This document shows positions 1 through 6,692 of a stretch of 12,848 nt of DNA, piece after piece. The notes below the pieces were generated by a model that saw only the letters and a program-made list of their open reading frames with translations, made no database searches and was not told where the DNA came from. The translations under genes and the position numbers were made by a program. The DNA comes from Amylibacter sp. (lineage in GTDB: Bacteria; Pseudomonadota; Alphaproteobacteria; Rhodobacterales; Rhodobacteraceae), in assembly GCA_030625465.1 (NCBI GenBank), contig DAOUQS010000027.1:1-12848 (forward strand), given 5' to 3'. The first letter of the stretch is position 1. Each line of letters starts with the position of its first letter.

Positions 1-1
1 G

Positions 2-844
2 GATCATCCGATCAAGCGCCGGGTCGCGGCCCTTGCAGAACCGCGCCTGTTTTTATGCCGGCGACCATGGGATGATAAAACCAAGCGTTTCAAGCGCGAT
101 ATAACCGTGGAAGAAACCCGTGCTTTAAAAGGGTTTTTCAACCTTTCCGCCACTGATGGCGGCTGGCGCGTTGCAATTGTTGATGCCGCCGACGAAATGA
201 ACAATTCCGCCGCCAATGCACTGCTTAAAATTCTGGAAGAGCCCCCTGAAAAAACCATTATCCTGTTGGTCAGCCACCAGCCTGCCCGCTTGCTGCCCAC
301 GATCAGGTCGCGGTGCCGCGAGTTGCGCTGCAACAAGCTTTCAGGCCCTGACCTATCGCAAGCCTTGCTGAATGCGGGTTTTGAAGCGGGGCAAAACCCT
401 GAAGCACTTGCCGAACTGTCCGATGGTTCTGTCGGCGAAGCTATTCGGATTATCGCAGAAGATGGCCTGAAACGTTATGCGGAACTGGTCGGGCTTACCG
501 CGCAGGCACCGCAAATGGATCGCCCCGCAGCATTGCGACTGGCAAACGCGTGTTCAGGCAAGGGCAATGAAGCCACCTACGATCTAAGTCTGCGCTTAAT
601 CCGGTTGATGCTGGCCCGCATCGCGCGTTTTGCAGCTTTGCAACCGGATACCGTGCAGGAAGCCGCGCCAGGAGAAGCCGCAATGCTATCAAAACTGGGG
701 CCACGTGTGCAAGACGCCCGCAAATGGGCCGATTTACTTGCACAGCTGACCGCCCGATCCAGCCATGCACGCGCAGTCAACCTTGACCCTTCCAGTGTCA
801 TCCTAGATATGTTGCTTAAGATTAATGAAACCGCACGGGACTAG
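2..844 (+). CDS. holB: DNA polymerase III subunit delta' (HolB), 5' end outside window
   Basis: This is the C-terminal 280 residues of the clamp-loader delta' subunit, which helps load the beta sliding clamp at the replication fork. The reading frame is open from base 2, so the real start lies upstream; a GTG at 107 is internal, because well-conserved residues (DHPIKRR...FKRDI) precede it. Visible family marks are the segment around NALLKILEEPP (a Walker-B-region equivalent of the AAA+ fold), followed by LLPTIRSRCR, the SRC motif that supplies an arginine finger to the neighbouring clamp-loader subunit. The rest is the helical collar domain. The N-terminal part of the AAA+ fold is missing because the window cuts it. 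The next gene, a TatD-type hydrolase, starts 19 bases downstream, matching the common tmk-holB-ycfH order of proteobacteria. Confidence 0.93.
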   Translation, partial: DHPIKRRVAALAEPRLFLCRRPWDDKTKRFKRDITVEETRALKGFFNLSATDGGWRVAIVDAADEMNNSAANALLKILEEPPEKTIILLVSHQPARLLPTIRSRCRELRCNKLSGPDLSQALLNAGFEAGQNPEALAELSDGSVGEAIRIIAEDGLKRYAELVGLTAQAPQMDRPAALRLANACSGKGNEATYDLSLRLIRLMLARIARFAALQPDTVQEAAPGEAAMLSKLGPRVQDARKWADLLAQLTARSSHARAVNLDPSSVILDMLLKINETARD

Positions 845-863
845 CCCGTAATAGGCACAAATA

Positions 864-1667
864 ATGACCAATACCCCTTTGATAGTAGACAGCCATTGCC
901 ATCTGGACTTCCCTGATTTTGAAGGCGAACTGCCCGACATTGTGCAACGCGCAAAAGAGGCCGGTGTGGCGCGCATGGTCACAATCTGTACCAAGTTAAA
1001 AAACGAACCTGTTGTGCGCGCGATTGCCGAAGATCATGCCGGTATATTTTATGCCGCAGGCACCCATCCCATGAGTGTTGCATCCGAGCCTATGGCCACG
1101 CTTGACCAATTGATCCAAATCACCAAACACCCAAAAATGGTCGGGATCGGGGAAACTGGCCTGGACTATCACTACACTGCGCAAAGCGCTGATATTCAAA
1201 AGAAATCTCTGCGCATTCATATTGCGGCGGCCCGTGAAACCGGCCTGCCTTTAATCATTCATTCACGTGCCGCAGACGATGATATGGCGCGTATTCTTGC
1301 CGAGGAGCATAAAATCGGCACGTATGAATGCGTGATGCACTGTTTCTCATCCTCGGCCACACTGGCGAAGGCAGCACTTGACCTTGGGTTTTATCTGTCA
1401 ATGTCGGGCATCGCTACTTTCAAAAAATCACAGGAATTGCGCGATATATTCGCGTCGGCCCCCGTTGACAGGGTGCTGGTTGAAACCGACAGCCCCTACC
1501 TTGCGCCGATGCCCTATCGCGGTAAACGCAATGAGCCTGCATATACTGCCCATACCGCACAAGTAGGCGCCGAGGTTTTCGGGATGGACTATGCCGCGTT
1601 TGCCGCACAGACTACAGAAAATTTTGACCGGTTGTTTGCCAAAGCCGCCGCTTGGTCCGCACCATGA
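864..1667 (+). CDS. ycfH: TatD family (YcfH-like) metal-dependent hydrolase
   Basis: A 267-residue protein, the usual full length for the TatD/YcfH family of metal-dependent amidohydrolase-fold enzymes; members such as E. coli TatD have DNase activity. All expected metal-ligand motifs are visible in order: VDSHCHLDF near the N-terminus (HxH), GIGETGLDYH around residue 95 (Glu ligand), IIHSRAADDD, MHCFSSS, and ETDSPYLAP near residue 210 (Asp ligand). The ATG at 864 gives an N-terminus that begins just before the HxH motif. It lies 19 bases after holB and its stop overlaps the next start (ATGA), so co-transcription with holB is likely. The YcfH name follows the holB synteny; the exact physiological substrate cannot be told from sequence. 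Confidence 0.93.
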   Translation: MTNTPLIVDSHCHLDFPDFEGELPDIVQRAKEAGVARMVTICTKLKNEPVVRAIAEDHAGIFYAAGTHPMSVASEPMATLDQLIQITKHPKMVGIGETGLDYHYTAQSADIQKKSLRIHIAAARETGLPLIIHSRAADDDMARILAEEHKIGTYECVMHCFSSSATLAKAALDLGFYLSMSGIATFKKSQELRDIFASAPVDRVLVETDSPYLAPMPYRGKRNEPAYTAHTAQVGAEVFGMDYAAFAAQTTENFDRLFAKAAAWSAP

Positions 1668-2464
1668 CGGATATGATGAAATTCACCATCCTTGGCTGCG
1701 GCTCATCCGGTGGTGTGCCGCGTCTGGGGGGCAACTGGGGGGAATGCGACCCGCAGAACCCCAAGAACAACCGCCGCCGCTGCGCGTTGATGGTGCAACG
1801 CATAACGGCGGGTGGTACCACCAATATCCTGATCGACACCTCGCCTGATATGCGCAACCAATTGCTGGATGCCGAGATAGGCCATCTTGATGCGGTGGTT
1901 TACACCCACGCCCATGCCGATCACACCAATGGTCTGGACGATTTGCGGCAGTATGTGCTGAAGCAACGCGCACAAATGCCGGTTTACGCCGATACGTTAA
2001 CCAGTGACGCGCTGCTTGACCGCTTCAACTATGCCTTCGTGCAACCCAAGGGCAGCATGTATCCTGCGATATTGGAACTGAACCCGCTGCAAGAGGTTAC
2101 ACGCATTGATGGCGCAGGGGGTGTGATTGAGTTTATGTCTTTGGATGTGGATCACGGCAGCATGCCAGCCAAAGGTTTTCGTATAGGCGATCTGGCCTAC
2201 ATTCCCGATGTCATAACCATTCCCGATCAAACATGGCCTAAACTGGCAGGCCTGGACTGCTGGATTATTGACGCATTGCGGCGCACACCGCACGCCACCC
2301 ATACCCATCTGTCGAACACCATCGACTGGATCAACCGAATCAAGCCGAAACAGGCGATTATCACCAATATGCATATTGATCTGGATTATAACGATGTCAT
2401 GGCCGAGACCCCTGAAAACACAGTGCCGGCCTATGACGGCATGACAATCAGCTTCGCGCTGTGA
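1664..2464 (+). CDS. MBL-fold metallo-hydrolase, PhnP-like
   Basis: A 266-residue metallo-beta-lactamase-fold hydrolase. The N-terminus carries ILGCGSSGGVPRLGG, typical of the PhnP-like branch (phosphoribosyl cyclic phosphodiesterase relatives). The dinuclear metal motif THAHADHTNGLDDLR (HxHxDH at about residues 82-87) is intact, and later segments LDVDHG, IPDV, HATHTHLS and TNMHIDLDY fit the rest of the metal site. The ATG at 1664 is preferred because it overlaps the tatD stop in an ATGA; a TTG at 1652 and an ATG at 1676 are alternatives in the same frame. Its stop in turn overlaps the next start by one base. No phn (phosphonate) genes are nearby, so a role in carbon-phosphorus lyase metabolism is not supported here. 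The holB-tatD-MBL grouping is common in alphaproteobacteria, and the native substrate is unknown. Confidence 0.87.
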   Translation: MTDMMKFTILGCGSSGGVPRLGGNWGECDPQNPKNNRRRCALMVQRITAGGTTNILIDTSPDMRNQLLDAEIGHLDAVVYTHAHADHTNGLDDLRQYVLKQRAQMPVYADTLTSDALLDRFNYAFVQPKGSMYPAILELNPLQEVTRIDGAGGVIEFMSLDVDHGSMPAKGFRIGDLAYIPDVITIPDQTWPKLAGLDCWIIDALRRTPHATHTHLSNTIDWINRIKPKQAIITNMHIDLDYNDVMAETPENTVPAYDGMTISFAL

Positions 2465-3399
2465 TGCTGGCCAATCTTGAAATAATTCTGCCTGTCTTCC
2501 TGCTGGTCGGGGCAGGGTATTTTGCGGTAAAACGTACAATATTCAGTGCAGATCAGGCCGATGCGGTGATGAAATTCGCCCAGACATTCGCCATCCCTGC
2601 CCTGTTGTTTACCGCTGTGGCACGGCTTGACCTGGCCGCAGTTTTTCAACCACAACTGCTGATAAGCTTTTATGCCGGCAACACTTTCGCCTTTATTGTC
2701 GGCGCTTTGATTGCCCGCCATTTTTTCAAACGCCCGGCAGGGGCCGCCGTGGCGGTTGGCTTTTCCGGTATGTTCGCCAATTCAGTGCTGCTGGGCATCC
2801 CGATTATAGAACGCGCATACGGCACGGAAGCATTGCAGCCTGTTTATGCACTAATCGCGGTCCACGCCCCTTATTGTTATATCGTTGGCATCACGACAAT
2901 GGAGATTGTTCGTTCAGACGGCCAATCTATGCTTATGACAGCAAAGCGGGTGCTGAAAGAGATATTCTCGAACAGCCTTACCATTGGTCTGATGCTTGGT
3001 TTCGCGGTTAACCTGTCCGGCATCACCCTGCCCCAGTTCGTCTGGTCACCGATACAGATGATGGTCAGTGCCGCACTTCCCGCCGCCCTATTTTCACTTG
3101 GCGGTATTTTGGTGCGTTATAGGCTGGCCGACCGTATCGGCGAAACCTGTGTGGTGCTGGTGCTGAAACTTCTGGTGCATCCGGGCATCGCCTATCTGCT
3201 GGCAACACAGGTGTTCGACCTATCAATTGAATTTACCCGTGCGGCGGTTATGACCGCAGCAATGGCGCCGGGCATCAATGTTTATATATTTGCCAGTATG
3301 TATGACCGCGCCAAAGGCACGGCGGCAAATGCCGTGCTTTTGGGAACTGCGGTTTCAATTCTGTCGATCAGTTTTTGGCTGTTCGTCTTGGGAACTTAA
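2464..3399 (+). CDS. AEC family transporter (auxin efflux carrier fold)
   Basis: A 311-residue, strongly hydrophobic protein with about ten predicted membrane segments (roughly residues 5-23, 38-55, 65-85, 95-115, 125-147, 166-187, 197-217, 226-247, 258-278 and 287-309). The opening LEIILPVFLLVGAGYFAVK, the segment MFANSVLLGIPIIERAYG and the later ALFSLGGIL match the AEC family (PF03547), which in bacteria contains secondary transporters of organic anions such as malonate or malate, and many of unknown substrate. The ATG at 2464 overlaps the preceding stop (TGATG); a GTG at 2461 is also in frame but less likely. It is the last gene of the + strand cluster, and its TAA overlaps the stop of the convergent gene. 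The substrate cannot be assigned from sequence. Confidence 0.9.
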   Translation: MLANLEIILPVFLLVGAGYFAVKRTIFSADQADAVMKFAQTFAIPALLFTAVARLDLAAVFQPQLLISFYAGNTFAFIVGALIARHFFKRPAGAAVAVGFSGMFANSVLLGIPIIERAYGTEALQPVYALIAVHAPYCYIVGITTMEIVRSDGQSMLMTAKRVLKEIFSNSLTIGLMLGFAVNLSGITLPQFVWSPIQMMVSAALPAALFSLGGILVRYRLADRIGETCVVLVLKLLVHPGIAYLLATQVFDLSIEFTRAAVMTAAMAPGINVYIFASMYDRAKGTAANAVLLGTAVSILSISFWLFVLGT

Positions 3400-3980
3400 G
3401 CCGCAACCTTGATCAGAACCACATCTTGCGCAAGCAGGTCTTGTGCGCCTTCGACACATGCAACCAGTTTGCCATTCAAGTGGATCTCGCCGGATTTATT
3501 ATCCTCGGATGCGATCACAGTAACGCTTGGTGCAACACTTTCACCGGTGTCAGGATCAGCGACAACCATGTATTCCAGCTCAACAAAATAGTTCTGCGTG
3601 TCAAACCCCAGCAATAGTGGTGGCTTATCCGCTTCAGCTTCATCTTGGTTCAGCTGATCTGGCTCATCAACAGCCTGAACTTCCCATTCCGCCAATAGAT
3701 CATTGACGCGATTACTTTTAAACAAAGGCTGATCGTTTATGTCTTCATCAAAAAAGACATCATCGGCATATGTGTCTTGCTCTGGCGCTTTGTCCACAAT
3801 CTTCACTTCATTGTAGTCAACAGCTTTGCGTACAGTTGGTCTGGTGAATTTGAATGCAACGGGTTTTTCACAAACCACTTCCGGCTTGGTGAAAGCTACA
3901 GATTTTGCAGCGTTCAAAACACCTGCCAGATTACTAAATTTTTCGGTTGGGCTATCCAATTTTGAAATGCTGTCCAGCAT
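3396..3980 (-). CDS. Acidic hypothetical protein of 194 residues
   Basis: I do not recognise this protein as a named family. It begins ATG at 3980, with AGGAG eight bases upstream, which supports both the gene and its start. There is no signal peptide or membrane segment. The N-terminal third is mildly basic (KPVAFKFTRPTVRK), the middle is very acidic (TYADDVFFDEDINDQ and DEPDQLNQDEAEADK), and the C-terminal third looks folded and beta-rich: FVELEYMVVADPDTGES, then SGEIHLNGKLVACVEGA, DLLAQDVVLI. From memory, the last stretch (strand, NG turn, LVA, V-x-GA, then LxxxDVxLI) resembles a C-terminal element of some alphaproteobacterial RTX/type-I-secreted proteins, but no glycine-rich calcium repeats are visible, so this is only a lead. 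It converges on the AEC gene and follows the ABC operon on the same strand, with its own promoter-like sequence. Confidence 0.8.
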   Translation of the reverse strand: MLDSISKLDSPTEKFSNLAGVLNAAKSVAFTKPEVVCEKPVAFKFTRPTVRKAVDYNEVKIVDKAPEQDTYADDVFFDEDINDQPLFKSNRVNDLLAEWEVQAVDEPDQLNQDEAEADKPPLLLGFDTQNYFVELEYMVVADPDTGESVAPSVTVIASEDNKSGEIHLNGKLVACVEGAQDLLAQDVVLIKVAA

Positions 3981-4006
3981 GTCACATACTCCTAAAACTT
4001 GTTAAA

Positions 4007-4028
4007 CGCCGACATACAGCTGTCGACG
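4007..4028 (-). other. Stem-loop in leader of the acidic hypothetical gene
   Basis: On the - strand RNA, CGTCGACA pairs with TGTCGGCG (eight pairs including one G-U) around a six-base loop. On the + strand RNA the same position is a C-A mismatch, so the hairpin fits - strand RNA better. It ends 26 bases before the ATG at 3980. The sequence after it (TTTAACAAGTTTT) is only moderately T-rich, so it could be a leader structure, an mRNA stabiliser, or a weak terminator for the ABC operon, which otherwise shows no clear one. Confidence 0.45.
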
Positions 4029-4079
4029 CTTTAAGTAATAGAACCCAATTGCGGCATTTTTTAGGAACAATTGAAAAAA

Positions 4080-4085
4080 ATTATA
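4080..4085 (-). promoter_or_regulatory. Candidate -10 element (TATAAT) for the acidic hypothetical gene
   Basis: The - strand carries a perfect TATAAT in an AT-rich stretch about 100 bases upstream of the ATG at 3980. No good -35 hexamer sits 16-18 bases upstream, so this could be an activator-dependent promoter or chance in AT-rich DNA. Three AATTG copies (starting at 4047, 4069 and 4089) flank and overlap it, about two helical turns apart. The region between 3981 and 4105 contains no gene. Confidence 0.3.
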
Positions 4086-4105
4086 TTTAATTGTTACCCT
4101 GACAT

Positions 4106-5353
4106 TTATCCTGGGCTTAACCCGCGCATCCGCTCGGAGCGGCGACGCAGTGCTTCGACCACAATCAGAAGAATAATCGAGATAAACACCAGCACCGTGG
4201 CCACAGCCAGAATGGTCGGGCTGATCTGTTCGCGGATACCACTGAACATCTGGCGCGGAATAGTACGTTGTTTCACATCTGCCAGTTGCAGCACTACAAC
4301 CACCTCGTCAAAGCTGGTGATAAAGGCAAATAACGCACCAGAGATCACGCCGGGTAGAATAAGCGGCATCTGGATCTTGAAGAATGTCGTGATCGGGTTG
4401 GCCCCCATATTGGCCGCAGCACGCGCAAGGCTTTGATCAAAGCCCACAAGTGTGGCGGTCACGGTGATGATCACATAAGGCGTGCCAAGTACGGCGTGCG
4501 CAATGATGATCCCCGTGTAGGTTTTCGCAAGACCCAAATCGGAAAAGAAGAAGAACATACCGGATGCGATGATTACCAAAGGTGCGATCATCGGCGAGAT
4601 CAGCAAAGCCATAATCGGGCGTTTAAACGGCATTTCAGGGCGTGAAAGACCGATAGCGGCCAAAGTGCCAATGGCGGTAGCCAGTGCTGTTGCACATATC
4701 CCGATAAAGAAACTGTTGCGCACGGAGCGTACCCATTGTGCGTTATTCCACATGTCAGACCACCAGCCGGCAACCGCATCGGGCGCGACCATGCCGTTGT
4801 GCAGCATATCTTTGTACCAGCGCAACGAATACGCCTCTGGATCAAAGGACAACATGCCAGCGGTAAAGCTAAAATAGGGTTCCTGATTGAAGCTAAGCGG
4901 GATGACGACCAAGATAGGTGTGATCAGGAATACGAAGATCATACCGCAAATTACCCGGAAAGTATAGAACCACAACACTTGTTTTGAAGTAACATAGGGT
5001 GGTTGGTTCAAGCGGTAATCGCCCGATGACAGCCATATGGCTTGTCGTCCGATAATCCAGCCGATGATCCCCATCAACACGCCATAAGACAGTGCGAAGA
5101 AGCTCATGCCCAATACAAAGAATAGAATTGCACCAGCAAGACCGGATCGCACCCGTGTTTTCAGAAACATAATCGAAACAAATGCAAGCCCTGCAAATAA
5201 AGCGGCACCTACTGCCATATATAGCGGCATCAAGTTGAATTGCCCCTGTGCGGTCAGAAACCCTGCAAGGGCGCCAAAACCGCCTGTCCAGGCCAGATTG
5301 AACCACATAGGTGGGCGCGGCGGGATGTACTTATATTCTTTATGTTCGCTCAT
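4106..5353 (-). CDS. ABC transporter inner-membrane permease, PotC-type, with N-terminal extension
   Basis: One of two permease subunits of the importer; it forms half of the translocation pore. The C-terminal two thirds is a standard binding-protein-dependent permease domain (membrane segments about residues 130-153, 212-236, 246-270, 279-305, 333-355 and 378-401). The EAA-type coupling loop SLARAAANMGANPITTFFK lies at about 308-326 and contacts the ATPase. At 415 residues it is some 150 longer than E. coli PotC: the first 110 residues hold three or four additional hydrophobic segments (about 17-35, 40-63, 70-102). The ATG at 5353 begins four bases after the other permease's stop, indicating translational coupling. 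It is the last gene of the operon. The polyamine assignment is by family resemblance; the substrate is not proven. Confidence 0.9.
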   Translation of the reverse strand: MSEHKEYKYIPPRPPMWFNLAWTGGFGALAGFLTAQGQFNLMPLYMAVGAALFAGLAFVSIMFLKTRVRSGLAGAILFFVLGMSFFALSYGVLMGIIGWIIGRQAIWLSSGDYRLNQPPYVTSKQVLWFYTFRVICGMIFVFLITPILVVIPLSFNQEPYFSFTAGMLSFDPEAYSLRWYKDMLHNGMVAPDAVAGWWSDMWNNAQWVRSVRNSFFIGICATALATAIGTLAAIGLSRPEMPFKRPIMALLISPMIAPLVIIASGMFFFFSDLGLAKTYTGIIIAHAVLGTPYVIITVTATLVGFDQSLARAAANMGANPITTFFKIQMPLILPGVISGALFAFITSFDEVVVVLQLADVKQRTIPRQMFSGIREQISPTILAVATVLVFISIILLIVVEALRRRSERMRGLSPG

Positions 5354-5357
5354 GTCA

Positions 5358-6623
5358 TTAACCCAACTTCATGTTGTCGATGCCCACGATCTTGTCGTAG
5401 AGGTAATAAAGGAACAAAACGATCGTCAACAGAACCCCGCCCATGGCAGCAGCCAGTGACCAGTTCAGTGATTTACGCATGTGGAAGTCGATGAAGTTCG
5501 AAATCATCGTACCGTCTTCGCCACCCACCAAGGCAGGTGTAATGTAGAAACTGATCGCAAGGATGAAGACCAAAATGCCCCCTGCCCCGATACCCGGAAT
5601 GCTTTGCGGGAAGTATACCCGCCAGAACGCGGTCCAGTCGGACGCACCCATTGATTTAGCCGCGCGCACATAAGTCGGCGGAATGGTTTTCATCACCGAA
5701 TAAAGCGGCAGGATCATAAATGGCAGCAAGATATGCGTCATCGCAATCAATGTGCCTGTCTTATTATAGATCAAGGAAAAACGGTCCTCATCTGCTGCCA
5801 GTCCAAAGACCACAAACAAATCGTTCAGCACACCCTGACTTTGCAACATCGCAATCCAGGCGGTCGTCCGCACCAAAAGAGATGTCCAGAAAGGCAGCAA
5901 CACCAAGATCAGTAACAAATTGGATGTGCGCGCAGGCAAGGTGGACAGTAAAAATGCAATGGGATAGCCCAGTAACAAGCCCATTACCGTCACGATAACA
6001 GAGATTTCCAAGGTACGGGCAAACAGTTTCAGGTGGATACGGCGTTCTTCGGATTTACGCTCGAACGAACCGTCCGCATTGTACTTTAAATCAACAGCAG
6101 AGGCCAAATACGCGGGCGTCCATGATTTGGATGCAATTGTCAAAGCTTTCCAAACCTCGATGTCCCCCCACTTTTTATTAAGAGCGACAAGAGATTCCTT
6201 AAACGGTGCTTCCAGCTTTTTGGCTTTACGGGCTGATTTGGTAAATAAGGAACGGGTGCCGGAAAGTTCGCGGTTCACCCGGCTAGCAACCTTACCAATT
6301 GTTTTTGTTTCTTTGGCCAAGATCAAATCTGCGGCAAGGGCCGCGTACATAGCTTCAGTAGGTTCACTTGTTGTATCCCACTGTCCCAGTTCAACGGAAA
6401 CAGAAGGCATATGTACTTCAAAAGTGTCATTGTGAATGCCGCGCGTCAGGAAAACAAGAATAGGTACCAAAAAGGCAAAAAAGATCAACAACAACAAAGG
6501 CGTTACCAAGCCAAGGGCGCGCAATTTACTGCGAAATAAAGCCTGGGCCAGTCGCCTTTTCAGCGGTGTGCCATCTGCGGCCAATGCCATGCCATCATTT
6601 GTATCAGTTGTTGCGTCGGTCAT
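5358..6623 (-). CDS. ABC transporter inner-membrane permease, PotB-type, with large periplasmic insertion
   Basis: Second pore-forming permease, 421 residues. The ATG at 6623 is chosen because GGAAAG lies just upstream; a TTG at 6638 is in frame but would include that ribosome binding site in the coding region. Membrane segments lie near residues 37-62, 203-226, 235-258, 290-310, 343-368 and 388-412, with the EAA loop YVRAAKSMGASDWTAFWRVYF at about 318-338. Between the first and second segments sits a hydrophilic stretch of about 140 residues (63-200), rich in Lys, Glu and Ala and probably helical, that is absent from the 275-residue E. coli PotB and by topology should lie in the periplasm. 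The gene follows the binding-protein gene after a strong hairpin and is four bases from the next permease. Confidence 0.9.
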   Translation of the reverse strand: MTDATTDTNDGMALAADGTPLKRRLAQALFRSKLRALGLVTPLLLLIFFAFLVPILVFLTRGIHNDTFEVHMPSVSVELGQWDTTSEPTEAMYAALAADLILAKETKTIGKVASRVNRELSGTRSLFTKSARKAKKLEAPFKESLVALNKKWGDIEVWKALTIASKSWTPAYLASAVDLKYNADGSFERKSEERRIHLKLFARTLEISVIVTVMGLLLGYPIAFLLSTLPARTSNLLLILVLLPFWTSLLVRTTAWIAMLQSQGVLNDLFVVFGLAADEDRFSLIYNKTGTLIAMTHILLPFMILPLYSVMKTIPPTYVRAAKSMGASDWTAFWRVYFPQSIPGIGAGGILVFILAISFYITPALVGGEDGTMISNFIDFHMRKSLNWSLAAAMGGVLLTIVLFLYYLYDKIVGIDNMKLG

Positions 6624-6656
6624 GTGATTACTTTCCAAATCCGCGTCATATAATGC

Positions 6657-6683
6657 GGCGCAAGGGACATCGCCCCTTGCGCC
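6657..6683 (-). other. Intercistronic 10-bp stem-loop after the binding-protein gene
   Basis: GGCGCAAGGG pairs perfectly with CCCTTGCGCC around a seven-base loop, ten bases after the binding-protein stop and 33 bases before the permease ATG. In the direction of the operon it is followed by GCATTATATG, with no T-run, so it is more likely to be an mRNA-stabilising or partial attenuation structure than a full terminator. Such hairpins commonly keep binding-protein mRNA in excess over permease mRNA. On the + strand it is followed by ATTTTTAGTTT, so it could end antisense transcripts. Confidence 0.72.
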
Positions 6684-6692
6684 ATTTTTAGT

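Noticed and set aside
107..844. GTG at 107 as the true start of the delta' subunit gene
   Set aside because: The frame is open to the left edge and encodes conserved delta' residues before 107, so the GTG is internal.
4106..5353. Firm assignment of the importer to spermidine/putrescine
   Set aside because: Family membership is clear, but the binding-site residues of the periplasmic protein could not be matched and the permeases differ from the classical type.
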